The notes beneath the pieces are model-generated. The model was given only the letters and a program-made list of their open reading frames with translations, was not told the origin of the DNA and searched no databases. Below are positions 8,992 to 19,087 of a stretch of DNA of 64,000 bases, one piece after another. This DNA comes from Aquimarina agarilytica ZC1 (GTDB lineage Bacteria > Bacteroidota > Bacteroidia > Flavobacteriales > Flavobacteriaceae), in the NCBI RefSeq assembly GCF_000255455.1, contig NZ_JH621246.1, positions 112,969-176,968 of the forward strand, read 5' to 3'. Positions within the stretch are counted from its first letter, which is position 1. Each line of letters opens with the position of its first letter. The position numbers and the translations under genes were made by a program.

Positions 8992-9967
8992 TTAATATTG
9001 GAAAAAATGAATTAATAAAATAAACTACAGGAACAATCAAAATTGCTTGAATCATAGTTATTAAAATTTTTTGAGCTTCTGTAAAATGAAAAACACTCAT
9101 CCCGATTCCAAAAAATAATACTGCTTTTATTATAGTTAAAATTCTAATTTGAGTTGCTAGATATACTATTGTATTTCTTCCTATAAAAATTAAAAAATTT
9201 AACAGAGGTAACCTTTTAAATATTGAAATTAAAATTAAAATAGCACATATCGCATTGCTATAAAAAAGAAGTAAATTTCCTCCATATTCTGACTGATACA
9301 TATCTACCTTAAAAGTATAATTCATTCCTAACAAAAAAACTACACTCAAAATTAAATTAACATATAAAGGAATGTCAAATTTAATAAACCTTTCTTTTAA
9401 CAATTGTCCAAACCCATAAAAAAAAATGGCTACTAATGAAACATCAAAACTCCAAAAATACCAGTCAAAAAAATCAGATATAAAATAGCCTAAAATAGAT
9501 AATGCTAAAACTGATAACAATTTAATCTTCTTATTTGGTAAAAAATCAACTATAGTATAAATCAAAAATGTAACAAATACACAAGGTAAAAACCATATTG
9601 GGATACCCCAGTCCATATAATTTTCTCCACCTTGCCCACATATGAGTCCTATAAAATTTTCAATAGCAGATAAATTTTTCTCTTTACTATCTCCAAAATG
9701 TCTACCTACAAAAAACCAAAAGACAAATAAAATACCTCCCCACAGATAATAGGGTATAATAATAATTCTCACTCTTTCTAGTATGTTCTTTTTTAAATTC
9801 TCAAGCTCACTTTTCTTATGAAAAATTCCTGCTAATAAAAAAAATAAAGGCATATGAAAACTATAGATATAATCATTTATTACTGGAAAATTATGGCAAT
9901 AGATTACAGTAATCATTGCGAACCCCTTCAGCATATCTATCCAATGAATTCTCTCTTTATTTTTCAA
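8972..9967 (-). CDS. Acyltransferase family 3 membrane protein
   Basis: 331 residues with about ten hydrophobic segments, matching the acyltransferase-3 (OafA/OatA/NodX type) family that O-acetylates or succinylates cell-surface glycans using cytoplasmic acyl-CoA. The N terminus IHWIDMLKGFAMITVIYCH carries the family RxxxxD...R-like start and the His used in catalysis, followed by the SFHMPLFFLLAG second motif. It forms an overlapping pair with the phosphoethanolamine-transferase-like gene. Very AT-rich, as its partner. The glycan modified is unknown. Confidence 0.85.
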   Translation of the reverse strand: MKNKERIHWIDMLKGFAMITVIYCHNFPVINDYIYSFHMPLFFLLAGIFHKKSELENLKKNILERVRIIIIPYYLWGGILFVFWFFVGRHFGDSKEKNLSAIENFIGLICGQGGENYMDWGIPIWFLPCVFVTFLIYTIVDFLPNKKIKLLSVLALSILGYFISDFFDWYFWSFDVSLVAIFFYGFGQLLKERFIKFDIPLYVNLILSVVFLLGMNYTFKVDMYQSEYGGNLLLFYSNAICAILILISIFKRLPLLNFLIFIGRNTIVYLATQIRILTIIKAVLFFGIGMSVFHFTEAQKILITMIQAILIVPVVYFINSFFPILNARNKR

Positions 9968-10089
9968 ATTTTAATTTAAAACTAAATATGATTAACAATA
10001 CTATACAATTATACATAATTAAAATTATGGAAAACCTTTCATATTAAGAAAACACATTATTAAATTAAATTTGTACCTATATATTTTTT

Positions 10090-12495
10090 TTAAAATTTAT
10101 AATTAAAACTGGCAACAAAATTAATACTGGGAGCAGATATACCCGACGAGTAAGTTCTATAGCGCTGATCAGTTATATTTTCCAAAGCAGCAACCAGCGT
10201 TATTTTTTTTGTTACATGAATACTACTTCTAATATTAATGGTCATCCATGATGGCAAAAAGGGATTACCATTACTATCTTTAGCATATATGAATATCTTT
10301 TCTTTTTCGGAAGGTGCCAATTCATCAAAAGAAAAACCTTGACTAAACTCTGTGTAAGCATCTAGCATCCATTTCTTTTTTTTATATTTTAAATGAATAT
10401 TTCCAAAATCAGGAGATACATGTCTTACCGCTACACTAGTATTGTCCGAAAGTATATTTTTTCCTCTAGTTATTGTATAGCTTCCTAATAAATCTAAGTT
10501 AGTAAACAATGGAATTTGGGTGTTAATTTCTACTCCTTGAGTATACAAATGCGAACTATTTTGTATGGCCAAGACCCTACTTTCTTCTCCTCTAAAAAAA
10601 ACTGATGAACTACCATTCAATTCAAAATCTGCTCTTGTCAACGCATTATCTAAAAAGGTATGATATCCAGTTAAGGATAACTTAAAATTTTCTTTTTTAT
10701 AAACAGCTCCCAATTCAAAGTTATAAGCATACTCTGATTTTAAATTAGGATTAGGAACAATTAAGGTACCAGGCTCCGAATCTAAAACTGTTTTCCCTAC
10801 ATCGTCAATGTTCGGTGCCCTAAAAGCCGTATTGGCATTTGCCTTAATAGTTAACTTTTTAGCTATATTCCAGTTAACACCTAAAGCTCCTGTTAGTGCA
10901 CCGGTATTAATTTTTGATTCTGAAAAAGGAAAATCAAGACTCTTACTATTAAATTTTGCTGCTAGTAACACATGATTATACCTCACCCCTGCTGATATAT
11001 CTAAATGTTCATTTATATCAAAATTTGCAATCGAATACCCTGCCAATGATTGCCATGTTGATCCATTAGGATAACGTGTCAAAAATAAATCTGTCCTACT
11101 CTCATTTAAAATATTAAATTCTTGCGCTTTACTATATACTTTATTAAACACATATTCAAAGCCGTAACTAAAATTTATTTTATGCCAGGCTTTTCGCATA
11201 TCGATATTTAAGGTATAAATATCAACAGTTTCTTCATTTTTAGTTCGAAATGGAGAATTAAAATCTCTAATATTACGACTCTCTTTATAAGATTGATAGG
11301 CATTAATTATTTTAAACTCATCAAAAAAAGCATGCTTTTTTTGATATGAAAAAACACTTGAAGCCATTAACCAACGTTGTGGTCCATAAAACCATTCGGC
11401 ATGTCTAAACTGACCATCCCTTTTTCGTTGTAATCGATCATAGCGATCGTATTTTGATGTAGTAGTGTAAATAAAGCCTAATGATGTTTGGACATACTTA
11501 TTGGGCGCATAAATTAATTTTTGAAGTAAATTATATTGCTCATATCCAGAAGCTATTTGTTTATTTGGATTATTATTTATTTTCACCACATCTACACCTG
11601 CTATGGTTTCAACAAACTCATTACGTAAATAATCATCAACTCCATTATTCCCTTGAATCAAATCTGAAAATGCATTATATGTCAAACTAGTTACCGATGC
11701 TAACTTTTTACCACTCAATCCAACATCTGCATGAAATGTACGCTCATTATTAGCTGTAGCAGTCCTAAAAAGAGCATTCCCGTTTACTTTGAATACATTT
11801 TTGTTCGTTATTTTTGGGGTTAATGTTCTAAAGTTGATAGAACCTCCTATAGCATCACTCCCATAAACAACCGAACCTGGTCCTAGTATAACTTCTGAAG
11901 TTTCTACAAATAAAGGATCAATCGATATAATATTCTGAACATTACCTCCTCTAAAAATAGCATTATTCATTCGTACACCATCAATTGAAAGCAATAATCT
12001 ATTGGCAGAAAAGCCTCTTACAAAAGGACTCCCTCCACCTAATTGACTTTTCTGAACAAAGATATTTCCAGTTTTCTGCAACACATCTGCTGCCGTCTGC
12101 GGATTGGTTTTTAAAATATCATCCTTAGTTACTTGAATAATTTTTCTGGATATCTTCTGTTTTTCCTGAGTCCATTTCGTATTTGAAACAATAATTTCCT
12201 TTAATGACTCTTTTATACGATCCATTTCAATCACATAACCTAATGCCAATATTTCGGATGCACTAAGCCCTACTTCCCTATAGTCTTTAATCTTAAATTC
12301 ATACCAAACATCCCCTTTATTCAAAAATACATTTACTTTCCCATTAGAGTCTGTATAACGAGTTTCTTTAAAAACCTCCGAAGAAATAGTTACCCCTTTT
12401 ATAGGTTGTTTTGTTTCCAGATCAATCACTTTAATAGACTGAGAGAAAAAAAATAAGGGTGTAAGAAAAAAAAGATATAAAGTAATTTTATTCAT
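10090..12495 (-). CDS. TonB-dependent outer-membrane receptor (hemoglobin/transferrin-receptor-like)
   Basis: 801 residues. Order: signal peptide (1-19), a carboxypeptidase-regulatory-like beta-sandwich (about 20-95) common in Bacteroidetes receptors, a plug domain (about 110-225, with SPFVRGFSANRLLLSIDGVR and GPGSVVYGSDAIGGSINF), and a 22-strand-type barrel ending in the aromatic FNYKF. The plug sequence resembles the hemoglobin/transferrin/lactoferrin receptor subgroup, so iron or heme uptake is plausible but not proven. No SusD partner is adjacent. It starts 3 bp after recO ends and probably shares its transcript. TonB/ExbBD at 48-50 kb could energise it. Confidence 0.88.
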   Translation of the reverse strand: MNKITLYLFFLTPLFFFSQSIKVIDLETKQPIKGVTISSEVFKETRYTDSNGKVNVFLNKGDVWYEFKIKDYREVGLSASEILALGYVIEMDRIKESLKEIIVSNTKWTQEKQKISRKIIQVTKDDILKTNPQTAADVLQKTGNIFVQKSQLGGGSPFVRGFSANRLLLSIDGVRMNNAIFRGGNVQNIISIDPLFVETSEVILGPGSVVYGSDAIGGSINFRTLTPKITNKNVFKVNGNALFRTATANNERTFHADVGLSGKKLASVTSLTYNAFSDLIQGNNGVDDYLRNEFVETIAGVDVVKINNNPNKQIASGYEQYNLLQKLIYAPNKYVQTSLGFIYTTTSKYDRYDRLQRKRDGQFRHAEWFYGPQRWLMASSVFSYQKKHAFFDEFKIINAYQSYKESRNIRDFNSPFRTKNEETVDIYTLNIDMRKAWHKINFSYGFEYVFNKVYSKAQEFNILNESRTDLFLTRYPNGSTWQSLAGYSIANFDINEHLDISAGVRYNHVLLAAKFNSKSLDFPFSESKINTGALTGALGVNWNIAKKLTIKANANTAFRAPNIDDVGKTVLDSEPGTLIVPNPNLKSEYAYNFELGAVYKKENFKLSLTGYHTFLDNALTRADFELNGSSSVFFRGEESRVLAIQNSSHLYTQGVEINTQIPLFTNLDLLGSYTITRGKNILSDNTSVAVRHVSPDFGNIHLKYKKKKWMLDAYTEFSQGFSFDELAPSEKEKIFIYAKDSNGNPFLPSWMTINIRSSIHVTKKITLVAALENITDQRYRTYSSGISAPSINFVASFNYKF

Positions 12496-12498
12496 TGG

Positions 12499-13218
12499 CT
12501 AATTAAAAAGAGCTTCTAACACCGATAAGGATTTTGTTTTTTTAAATCCAGGCACATGAAAACTATAATAAAGTAATACTTTATCCAGTAATTGTTTTCT
12601 AATGCTTTTTGGTAATGAGACTCCTTTTAGATCATCAAATTTTATGCCTAAAAGTAATTTAAATGCAATTAACAATTCTCCGTCAATAGCATATCCACTT
12701 TTATCTCCTACAGTAAAGCAAGCCTCTTCTAAACTAAACTGATTCAATTCAATATTTGATATATCGGGAGAACAGCCTAAAAAATGAGTAAGTTTCAGTA
12801 AAAAAAACACATGAAACAAAGCAACTTCATCATTAGAATCCAACCATAATAATGACTTCTTTATAAAATCATAAATCCCTTCATCTGACTCATTTTCAAT
12901 CAAAACATTTGATAAAATTTCTGCTAAAAAAGAAATCAACCCTCCTTTTAATATAGATTCATGTAATGTTTTAAAATGAGTTATTAATTTCGCATCTATT
13001 ATTCGCTGTAATGAATTATTTGACTTATAATTAGCATCAATATTTAAAATTGAAAAAGGTAAAAACAATGATGGTTTTAGTTTTCCTTTTCTTGATTTCA
13101 GCACACCTCTAACCAAATAAGAAACTACCCCTTTTTGCTTTGTATATAACTTAACAATCAAATCTGCCTCTCCATATCTTATAGAATGGACTACAATAGC
13201 TTCTGTTTTAATTAACAT
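12499..13218 (-). CDS. recO: DNA repair protein RecO
   Basis: 239 residues; RecO loads RecA onto single-stranded DNA in the RecFOR gap-repair pathway. The N-terminal OB fold is recognisable (IVVHSIRYGEADLIVKLYT, VSYLVRGVLKSRKGK), followed by the helical C-terminal domain. Only two Cys residues are seen in the C-terminal half, so the four-Cys zinc site found in some RecO proteins is absent. The start codon overlaps the porZ stop by one base, indicating translational coupling; the TonB receptor follows 3 bp downstream. Confidence 0.93.
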   Translation of the reverse strand: MLIKTEAIVVHSIRYGEADLIVKLYTKQKGVVSYLVRGVLKSRKGKLKPSLFLPFSILNIDANYKSNNSLQRIIDAKLITHFKTLHESILKGGLISFLAEILSNVLIENESDEGIYDFIKKSLLWLDSNDEVALFHVFFLLKLTHFLGCSPDISNIELNQFSLEEACFTVGDKSGYAIDGELLIAFKLLLGIKFDDLKGVSLPKSIRKQLLDKVLLYYSFHVPGFKKTKSLSVLEALFN

Positions 13219-15587
13219 TAACGCACAATAAGTAATTTACCAATGGTTGTCTGTTCCCCTTCCTTTCCTGTGACTAAAACTAAATACACTCCTGAAGCTA
13301 CTTTTTTACCACTAAAAGATCTTGTATCCCATGCTACCTCTCCGCTACTCTGACCTCCAAATGTTTCATTTTGAACCTCGTAAACTAAATTACCTTCTAT
13401 GTCTGTAATTTTAACATTCGCTCCAACAGTTAAGCCTTGTATCTTAACACTTACATTTGTGTGTTCTGGTCGGACTGGGTTGGGATAAATTTTAAATTTC
13501 TCAAAATTTTCTTGAGCAACTGTCACTCCTCCATTATACTCCATTAGACCTTTATCCGTGGCAAAAAACACCACCCCCGTAGATTCATCTATAGCAATAT
13601 CGTTTACAATATTTGAAGGTAATGGAGAATTGTCTTTAGTAAAATTTAGCAATACTTCTTGCCCATCTGGTGACAAATAAAATACCCCTCCTCCACTTAC
13701 AGCTATCCATTTATTATTATTAGCATCAACTTTAATATCCGATATTGATTGCTGAAAAAACAATTCTTGAGGTATTCCCCCTGCTTCTTCATCTTCTATT
13801 ATTATAGGTTCTCCTTTAATGTTATTTCCAGAATCAAACATACGCTCGGGGTTTTCAACAATTCTTAAACCCGCAGTTGCTCCCAACCATAAATCTCCAT
13901 TTAAATCCAAAGCTAAAGCTTTGGAATTTGCAAACGATAATTCCAATGATTCACCTGGCAACGATACAATAACATCTCTGCCTAATCTCTTTTGATATGC
14001 CAAAATACCACTTGTTACACTAGCCATATATAAATTATCCTCTTCATCAAAAATCATCTCACTAACATTATATCGTGATATACTTTCTGATTGTTGGATA
14101 AAACTAGCATTTATAGTTATAGAGTTTTCAGAATCAACCGCATTAACATCTTTCCTAAATCTTTTTATCGCCCCCTCTCTCAATTCACCGTTAAAAAACC
14201 ACAGTTCATTGTTTGAATCAAAATCAAATGTAAAAGCACTTATAAAAACTGGACTAACAGGGCTATTCAATACGTTACTATTTGTATTATTAAATAACTC
14301 AACAGTAGCTGCATTATTTATTTCATAAATCCCACCTCTTCTAAAGCTTCCAACAAATACTTGTTCTTTATTCTGCTTATTCATTTTTATACTTGAAAGT
14401 ACCGAAATATCATTTAAAGCGCCATCAACATTAAACATACTCCATGGCAAACTAACCCAATCACCTCCTCTTAATCTACTGACACCTAGTCTTTTACTTT
14501 GAGGCCTAAAAAAAGAAGTTACACTCCCATATACCATCCACAAATCACCATCAAAGGCATCCAGAGAAAAAATATTATTTAACAGTGGCCCTGCTGGACT
14601 AACTGTATCATTATCCTGAAATTTTTGATTCAAAGTTTTTATAAAGCCTATTCCTTGATGTGTATAATACACCTCTTCATCTAAAAAAACCGAATGTGTC
14701 ACTTTATTTACTAAAGTAGCATCCTCATATTCGATTTCTTTATCTAACACAAAGTCACTTGTTAATCGAAGCACTTTATCAGATAAAGTCACCGTCAAAA
14801 ATGATTGATCAACCTCGAAATCCTTAATATCACTTGTTTCTGTATATACTGACTTAAAAGTCACTCCATCAAACTCATAAATTGATTTTGCTTCATTATG
14901 AGCTATCGCTTTTCCTGAAAACAATTGAATATCGCTAAAAACATCATTTTGAATTTCAGTCCAACTTGTAAACTCTATTAAATTTTCGTCAGTTTTATTT
15001 CCTAAAAACGTACCGCGACCCGCTATACTTGCAAAAACAGTATCATTTAAAACTGCCACGCTTACCACATCACTTACTACAGCCGATGAGTCACTAATAA
15101 AAAATGTATCGCCAAATAAATTTGCTTCTAAATTAAAAACCACAACACCAAAACCTGTAGCTATATATAACAAATTTTCATCTTCAAAAAAATCATTTAC
15201 TTTTACACTAACAGGAGGAAGTCCTAACTTATTTTGAATATCGACTAATGAGGTCACTTTCCCAGACACTTCGTCAACAATCTCTACTAATCCATTTTTA
15301 TACCCTATAATAATCAATGCTCTTTCCGCACTGTAATACAACGTTGAAATATCTTCTCCCGATAAGCCTTCAACAGTAGTGTATTCTGTATTCGTATTCG
15401 TTTCGGAATCATGCACAAACAAGGTGTTAGCTGACGCTACATACATTCGATCTCCAGCAACAACCATATCAACAAAATCAACATAAGCAAAATGGGACTT
15501 CCAATTTCCGGTAAAATCTTGAGCAACTAATACTAATGTATTTAGTAACCCTATTAATAAAAACACATACTTTTTTGAAACAACCAT
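13218..15587 (-). CDS. porZ: Type IX secretion system beta-propeller protein PorZ
   Basis: 789 residues. A signal peptide (ending near VLVAQDF) is followed by a long beta-propeller region (about 25-690) built from repeats of the two-component-regulator-propeller kind, and a C-terminal beta-sandwich (about 695-789) beginning FKIYPNPVRP and ending TIGKLLIVR, which resembles a T9SS sorting domain. This architecture and the location directly before recO match PorZ, the surface component of the T9SS attachment complex with PorU that processes cargo C termini and adds A-LPS in Porphyromonas. It fits with the two T9SS cargo hydrolases in this window. Confidence 0.88.
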   Translation of the reverse strand: MVVSKKYVFLLIGLLNTLVLVAQDFTGNWKSHFAYVDFVDMVVAGDRMYVASANTLFVHDSETNTNTEYTTVEGLSGEDISTLYYSAERALIIIGYKNGLVEIVDEVSGKVTSLVDIQNKLGLPPVSVKVNDFFEDENLLYIATGFGVVVFNLEANLFGDTFFISDSSAVVSDVVSVAVLNDTVFASIAGRGTFLGNKTDENLIEFTSWTEIQNDVFSDIQLFSGKAIAHNEAKSIYEFDGVTFKSVYTETSDIKDFEVDQSFLTVTLSDKVLRLTSDFVLDKEIEYEDATLVNKVTHSVFLDEEVYYTHQGIGFIKTLNQKFQDNDTVSPAGPLLNNIFSLDAFDGDLWMVYGSVTSFFRPQSKRLGVSRLRGGDWVSLPWSMFNVDGALNDISVLSSIKMNKQNKEQVFVGSFRRGGIYEINNAATVELFNNTNSNVLNSPVSPVFISAFTFDFDSNNELWFFNGELREGAIKRFRKDVNAVDSENSITINASFIQQSESISRYNVSEMIFDEEDNLYMASVTSGILAYQKRLGRDVIVSLPGESLELSFANSKALALDLNGDLWLGATAGLRIVENPERMFDSGNNIKGEPIIIEDEEAGGIPQELFFQQSISDIKVDANNNKWIAVSGGGVFYLSPDGQEVLLNFTKDNSPLPSNIVNDIAIDESTGVVFFATDKGLMEYNGGVTVAQENFEKFKIYPNPVRPEHTNVSVKIQGLTVGANVKITDIEGNLVYEVQNETFGGQSSGEVAWDTRSFSGKKVASGVYLVLVTGKEGEQTTIGKLLIVR

Positions 15588-15632
15588 AGTATTATTTTAC
15601 TATATAACTTATAAAAGATATCTATATTATTT

Positions 15633-16100
15633 TTATGAAATCGCTTTTTTCAAAGCTAAAATATACCCCAAATGAATTCCTTCATGAAAATTATTGAACT
15701 CAAAAGCATCATTTACATTCTTTAACTCAAAACCAGTACTGGTCATATAGGCTTCATAATTTTTAAATAAGCCTTCTTCAATTGCTTTCTCAGTGTCATC
15801 TATTGTTGCAAAAAGCAATACTTTTAACTCTTCTAATTCTTTTTCTGTTGCATCTCTTTTTGTACTTGAACCTTTTCGATATAATTCAATCCACTCCTCA
15901 TCCACAACAGTATCTAAACCACTTAATCGATATACTAATAATTGTTGAGTAACTACTATATGTGCTATATTCCAAAATAAATTATTCTTAAAACCTTCGG
16001 GTACAAAATTTAACTGTTCTAAGGTGTAATGATCTAGTATTTTAAAATGAACTTTCCTACTGACTTTCGTAATTTCTAAGGCTCTTTTTAAATTTTCCAT
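15633..16100 (-). CDS. DinB-like four-helix-bundle protein
   Basis: 155 residues, DinB/YfiT-like putative metalloenzyme fold. His residues in the expected places are visible: WNIAHIVVTQQ in helix 2 and NFHEGIHLGYI near the C terminus, giving the three-His metal site. Family members include thiol-S-transferases using bacillithiol-like cofactors, but many are uncharacterised, so no substrate is claimed. It is upstream of porZ on the same strand with a 45-bp gap. A -7-like TATTTTTG on the minus strand lies at 16127-16120. Confidence 0.8.
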   Translation of the reverse strand: MENLKRALEITKVSRKVHFKILDHYTLEQLNFVPEGFKNNLFWNIAHIVVTQQLLVYRLSGLDTVVDEEWIELYRKGSSTKRDATEKELEELKVLLFATIDDTEKAIEEGLFKNYEAYMTSTGFELKNVNDAFEFNNFHEGIHLGYILALKKAIS

Positions 16101-16119
16101 TTTTTGGTTTATTTTAAGT

Positions 16120-16127
16120 CAAAAATA
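16120..16127 (-). promoter_or_regulatory. Candidate -7 element for the DinB-like gene
   Basis: Read on the minus strand this is TATTTTTG, a full match to TAnnTTTG, 19 nt upstream of the ATG at 16100. No TTG at the expected upstream distance was identified. Confidence 0.4.
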
Positions 16128-16185
16128 TGCTTTTTCTGGTTGATTTCATTTTCCTTTGCACTTAAAGATTTCTAACACCTTATCA

Positions 16186-16545
16186 ATGATTAAAAAAGTA
16201 TATCATTTAGCTACTTGTAGCACCTGTAAACGCATCATTAAAGAGCTTAATTTAACTGAAAGTTTCGAGCTTCAAAATGTAAAAGAACAGCCTATTACTG
16301 AAACGGAATTAAATAAACTCCAAGCATTCAGCGGAAGCTTTGAAAGTTTACTAAACCGTCGCTCTGTTTTATACCGTGAACGAAATTTAAAAGAACAACT
16401 ATTAACTGAGGACGATTGTAAAAAGTTAATTTTAGAACACTATTCATTTTTAAAGCGCCCTATAATACAAGTAGACGACCACTATTTTATAGGAAACGCA
16501 AAAAAAACAATAGAAGCTGCTAAAACCTACTTAGAAAACTTATAA
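16186..16545 (+). CDS. ArsC/Spx family thioredoxin-fold protein
   Basis: 119 residues from the ATG at 16186; an upstream in-frame TTG at 16156 lies within a promoter-like stretch and is not preferred. The N terminus KVYHLATCSTCKRIIKEL has the thioredoxin-like strand and a CxxC pair (Cys-Ser-Thr-Cys) typical of the ArsC/Spx/YffB family. The later KRPIIQVDDHYFIGN matches the family's 'RP(I/L)' region. Whether it is a glutathione- or thioredoxin-coupled reductase or a Spx-like regulator cannot be told. The DMT transporter begins 6 bp downstream, so the pair is an operon. Confidence 0.82.
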   Translation: MIKKVYHLATCSTCKRIIKELNLTESFELQNVKEQPITETELNKLQAFSGSFESLLNRRSVLYRERNLKEQLLTEDDCKKLILEHYSFLKRPIIQVDDHYFIGNAKKTIEAAKTYLENL

Positions 16546-16551
16546 CGCTAA

Positions 16552-17433
16552 ATGAATCAACGTCAACTTGCTTTGATCGCCGCTTCATTTGTAGCGCTAT
16601 TTTATGCTGCTAATTTTAGTATTGCCAAAAATGTAATGCCGCACTACATTAAACCTTTTGGATTTATTTTATTTAGGGTTACTGGTGCTGGACTATTATT
16701 TTGGCTTGTTGGCTTGTTGGGTCCCAAGGAAAAAATTGCGCCTAAACATTATCCTCGTATTTTAGGAGCAGCATTTTTTGGAATGGCACTTAATATGCTC
16801 GCTTTTTTTTATGGTTTAAACTTAACAACCCCCATTAATGCTGCGGTAATGATGGTTACCGCTCCAATGATTACGTTATTGCTCGCTGTAATATTCCTAA
16901 AAGAAAAACTACAATGGCATCGTATTTTAGGACTACTCATAGGCTTATCGGGCACCTTATTAATGATTATTTATGGCAAAGGAAATGCCACAACTGCCCC
17001 AAACCCTGCTTTAGGTAATTTTTTAATTTTTATTAATGCCGCTTCATTTGCTTGTTACCTTGTTATTGTAAAAAAACTAACACAAATTTATCATCCATTT
17101 ACTTTTATTAAATGGATGTATCTTTTAGGAATACTAATGGTGCTGCCTTTTGGATTAAAACAGGTATTGGAAATGCCATTTTCTGAAATTCCAATATCGG
17201 GTTATTTAAGCATTGCTTATGTGGTTGTTTTTGTAACCTTTGGCACATACCTTTTAAACATATATGCCATAAAAATTTTAAAACCAACCACAGTGGCTGT
17301 TTTCATTTATTTTCAACCCTTTTTAACTACTCTAATTGCAGTTAGCTTAGGAAGCGATACTATTGACTTCGTTAAAGTTATAGCCTCCATCTTAATTTTT
17401 ATAGGGGTATATCTAGTAAGTAAAAAACATTAA
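16552..17433 (+). CDS. DMT-superfamily (EamA) transporter
   Basis: 293 residues with ten predicted membrane helices in two EamA repeats (about 5-140 and 150-290). Each repeat ends in the characteristic motif; the first shows TTPINAAVMMVTAPMITLLLA followed by FLKEKLQWHRILGLLIGLSG, split here only for description. Such proteins export amino acids, nucleotides or other small metabolites across the inner membrane; the substrate here is unknown. It is co-transcribed with the ArsC-like gene and converges on the thioesterase gene. Confidence 0.87.
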   Translation: MNQRQLALIAASFVALFYAANFSIAKNVMPHYIKPFGFILFRVTGAGLLFWLVGLLGPKEKIAPKHYPRILGAAFFGMALNMLAFFYGLNLTTPINAAVMMVTAPMITLLLAVIFLKEKLQWHRILGLLIGLSGTLLMIIYGKGNATTAPNPALGNFLIFINAASFACYLVIVKKLTQIYHPFTFIKWMYLLGILMVLPFGLKQVLEMPFSEIPISGYLSIAYVVVFVTFGTYLLNIYAIKILKPTTVAVFIYFQPFLTTLIAVSLGSDTIDFVKVIASILIFIGVYLVSKKH

Positions 17434-17469
17434 AAAATTAAAGCCTATCCACTAATTACTTTATACACA

Positions 17470-17976
17470 CTAATTCCCAAACCAATCTAACTCGTTTACC
17501 AAATCAATATCTGCCGGTTGCACATTTACCAAACGTGTTTCTTCTTTGGTTAAAACTTTAAAATCTTCAGAACGATTCTTGCCCATTAAAGGTTCATAAA
17601 TTTCTACGGGTGGCGCAATAATCTTTCTAGTTTTCATGTCTAACCAGGTACCCATCATTTCACCACGAGCAAAATTACCTCCCTGATCATCATAAAAGTT
17701 ATGTCGTATTTTATAAAAAGTACCTTCTTCACTCAATGCAAAAACTTCCTGACTCACATATACCGGCTTACCTGGAAATACTTCTTTAAAATAATGCACC
17801 TCTTCTCTAAGTACTACAGGACCTACCCCATGCTTTTTCAAATCATTATAACCAATACCTTGTTTACCCATATATACCATTCGAGTAGCACTCATAAAAT
17901 TCATGTAAGCCGAATTTGCTAAGTGCTGATTAGGATCTAGATCACTCCAACGAATATCTATTTTATTTAAAAACAT
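17470..17976 (-). CDS. Hotdog-fold acyl-CoA thioesterase
   Basis: 168 residues, 4HBT-type hotdog fold. The N-terminal active-site segment IRWSDLDPNQHLANSAYM replaces the usual DxDxxGHxNN but keeps the Asp and the His-x-x-Asn spacing, as many Bacteroidetes thioesterases do. Probably hydrolyses an acyl-CoA in the cytoplasm; chain length is not predictable. Monocistronic-looking, divergent from yicC. Confidence 0.82.
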   Translation of the reverse strand: MFLNKIDIRWSDLDPNQHLANSAYMNFMSATRMVYMGKQGIGYNDLKKHGVGPVVLREEVHYFKEVFPGKPVYVSQEVFALSEEGTFYKIRHNFYDDQGGNFARGEMMGTWLDMKTRKIIAPPVEIYEPLMGKNRSEDFKVLTKEETRLVNVQPADIDLVNELDWFGN

Positions 17977-18199
17977 AGTCTTACTTTTATATATTTAGTT
18001 TAGCAACACAATTTAAGTTAAAAACGTTAAAAATATAATTACTTAAGTAGAGTACTTTTCTTACAAAATATAACCTATCCAAAAGCACAGCGAAACAATT
18101 GATTTTGCAAGGATTCCAATACGGAATAAACTTTCTAATGCAAAAATTGGATTTAAAATAACTCGAATTGAAAAAACACTTACAAATACCATATTTCTG

Positions 18200-18207
18200 T
18201 ATCTTTG
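18200..18207 (+). promoter_or_regulatory. Candidate -7 element for yicC-gmk-nadD
   Basis: TATCTTTG is a perfect TAnnTTTG match 22 nt before the yicC ATG, giving a short leader. A TTG at the usual distance is not visible. Confidence 0.5.
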
Positions 18208-18229
18208 CTACTTATACAATTTACTACGA

Positions 18230-19087
18230 ATGATACATTCTATGACTGGCTTTGGAAAAGCTGTGATTCAATTAGAAAACAAAAAAATTAGCATTGAGTT
18301 AAAATCTTTGAACAGTAAAAACCTAGATCTTAATGCCCGAATGCCTAATCAGTATCGTGAAAAAGAACTTATTTTACGTAATACCATAGCCAAAGCATTA
18401 ACTCGAGGAAAAATTGACTTTAGTTTATTTACTGAAGTTACTGGAGAAAACTCCAGCTCAAGCATTAATGCACCTGTCGTAAAAAAATACATACAGGAAC
18501 TTGCCGAGATTTCAAACGCCAGCGAAAGTCAATTATTAGAAATGGCCATTCGTTTGCCCGACACTCTAAAAACTGAACGTGAAGAAATTGACGAAGCTGA
18601 ATTTAAAATTATAGAGAATCTTCTTGCCGAGGCAATTAAAGAAATTCTTAATTATCGAAAAACAGAAGGAGAAGTACTGGAAAATGACTTTAAATTAAGA
18701 ATCAAATCCATCCGATCACTTCTTGAAAAAGTAATCACCATTGACCCCGAACGTATTGAAAATGTAAAAATACGCTTGCAAAAAGGGGTTGTTGAACTTA
18801 AAGAAAAATATGATGAAAATCGCTTTGAGCAAGAACTTGTCTACTATATTGAAAAATTTGACATCACCGAAGAAAAAGTTCGTTTAGCAAATCACTTAGA
18901 TTATTTTACCGAAAATTTAGCTTCAGAGGAATCTAACGGAAAAAAATTAGGCTTTATATCTCAGGAAATCGGTCGTGAAATTAACACTATTGGAAGTAAG
19001 TCCAATTATGCCCCTATGCAGCAACTTGTTGTTCAAATGAAAGATGAACTTGAAAAAATTAAGGAACAACTTTTAAATGTATTGTAA
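18230..19087 (+). CDS. yicC: YicC/YloC family endoribonuclease
   Basis: 285 residues. The start MIHSMTGFGKA and the C-terminal QEIGREINTIGSKSNYAPMQ block are diagnostic of the YicC/YloC family, now known to include endoribonucleases acting on small RNAs and mRNA. The stop codon overlaps the gmk start (TAATG), as is typical because yicC and gmk are neighbours in many bacteria. Cytoplasmic. Confidence 0.93.
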   Translation: MIHSMTGFGKAVIQLENKKISIELKSLNSKNLDLNARMPNQYREKELILRNTIAKALTRGKIDFSLFTEVTGENSSSSINAPVVKKYIQELAEISNASESQLLEMAIRLPDTLKTEREEIDEAEFKIIENLLAEAIKEILNYRKTEGEVLENDFKLRIKSIRSLLEKVITIDPERIENVKIRLQKGVVELKEKYDENRFEQELVYYIEKFDITEEKVRLANHLDYFTENLASEESNGKKLGFISQEIGREINTIGSKSNYAPMQQLVVQMKDELEKIKEQLLNVL

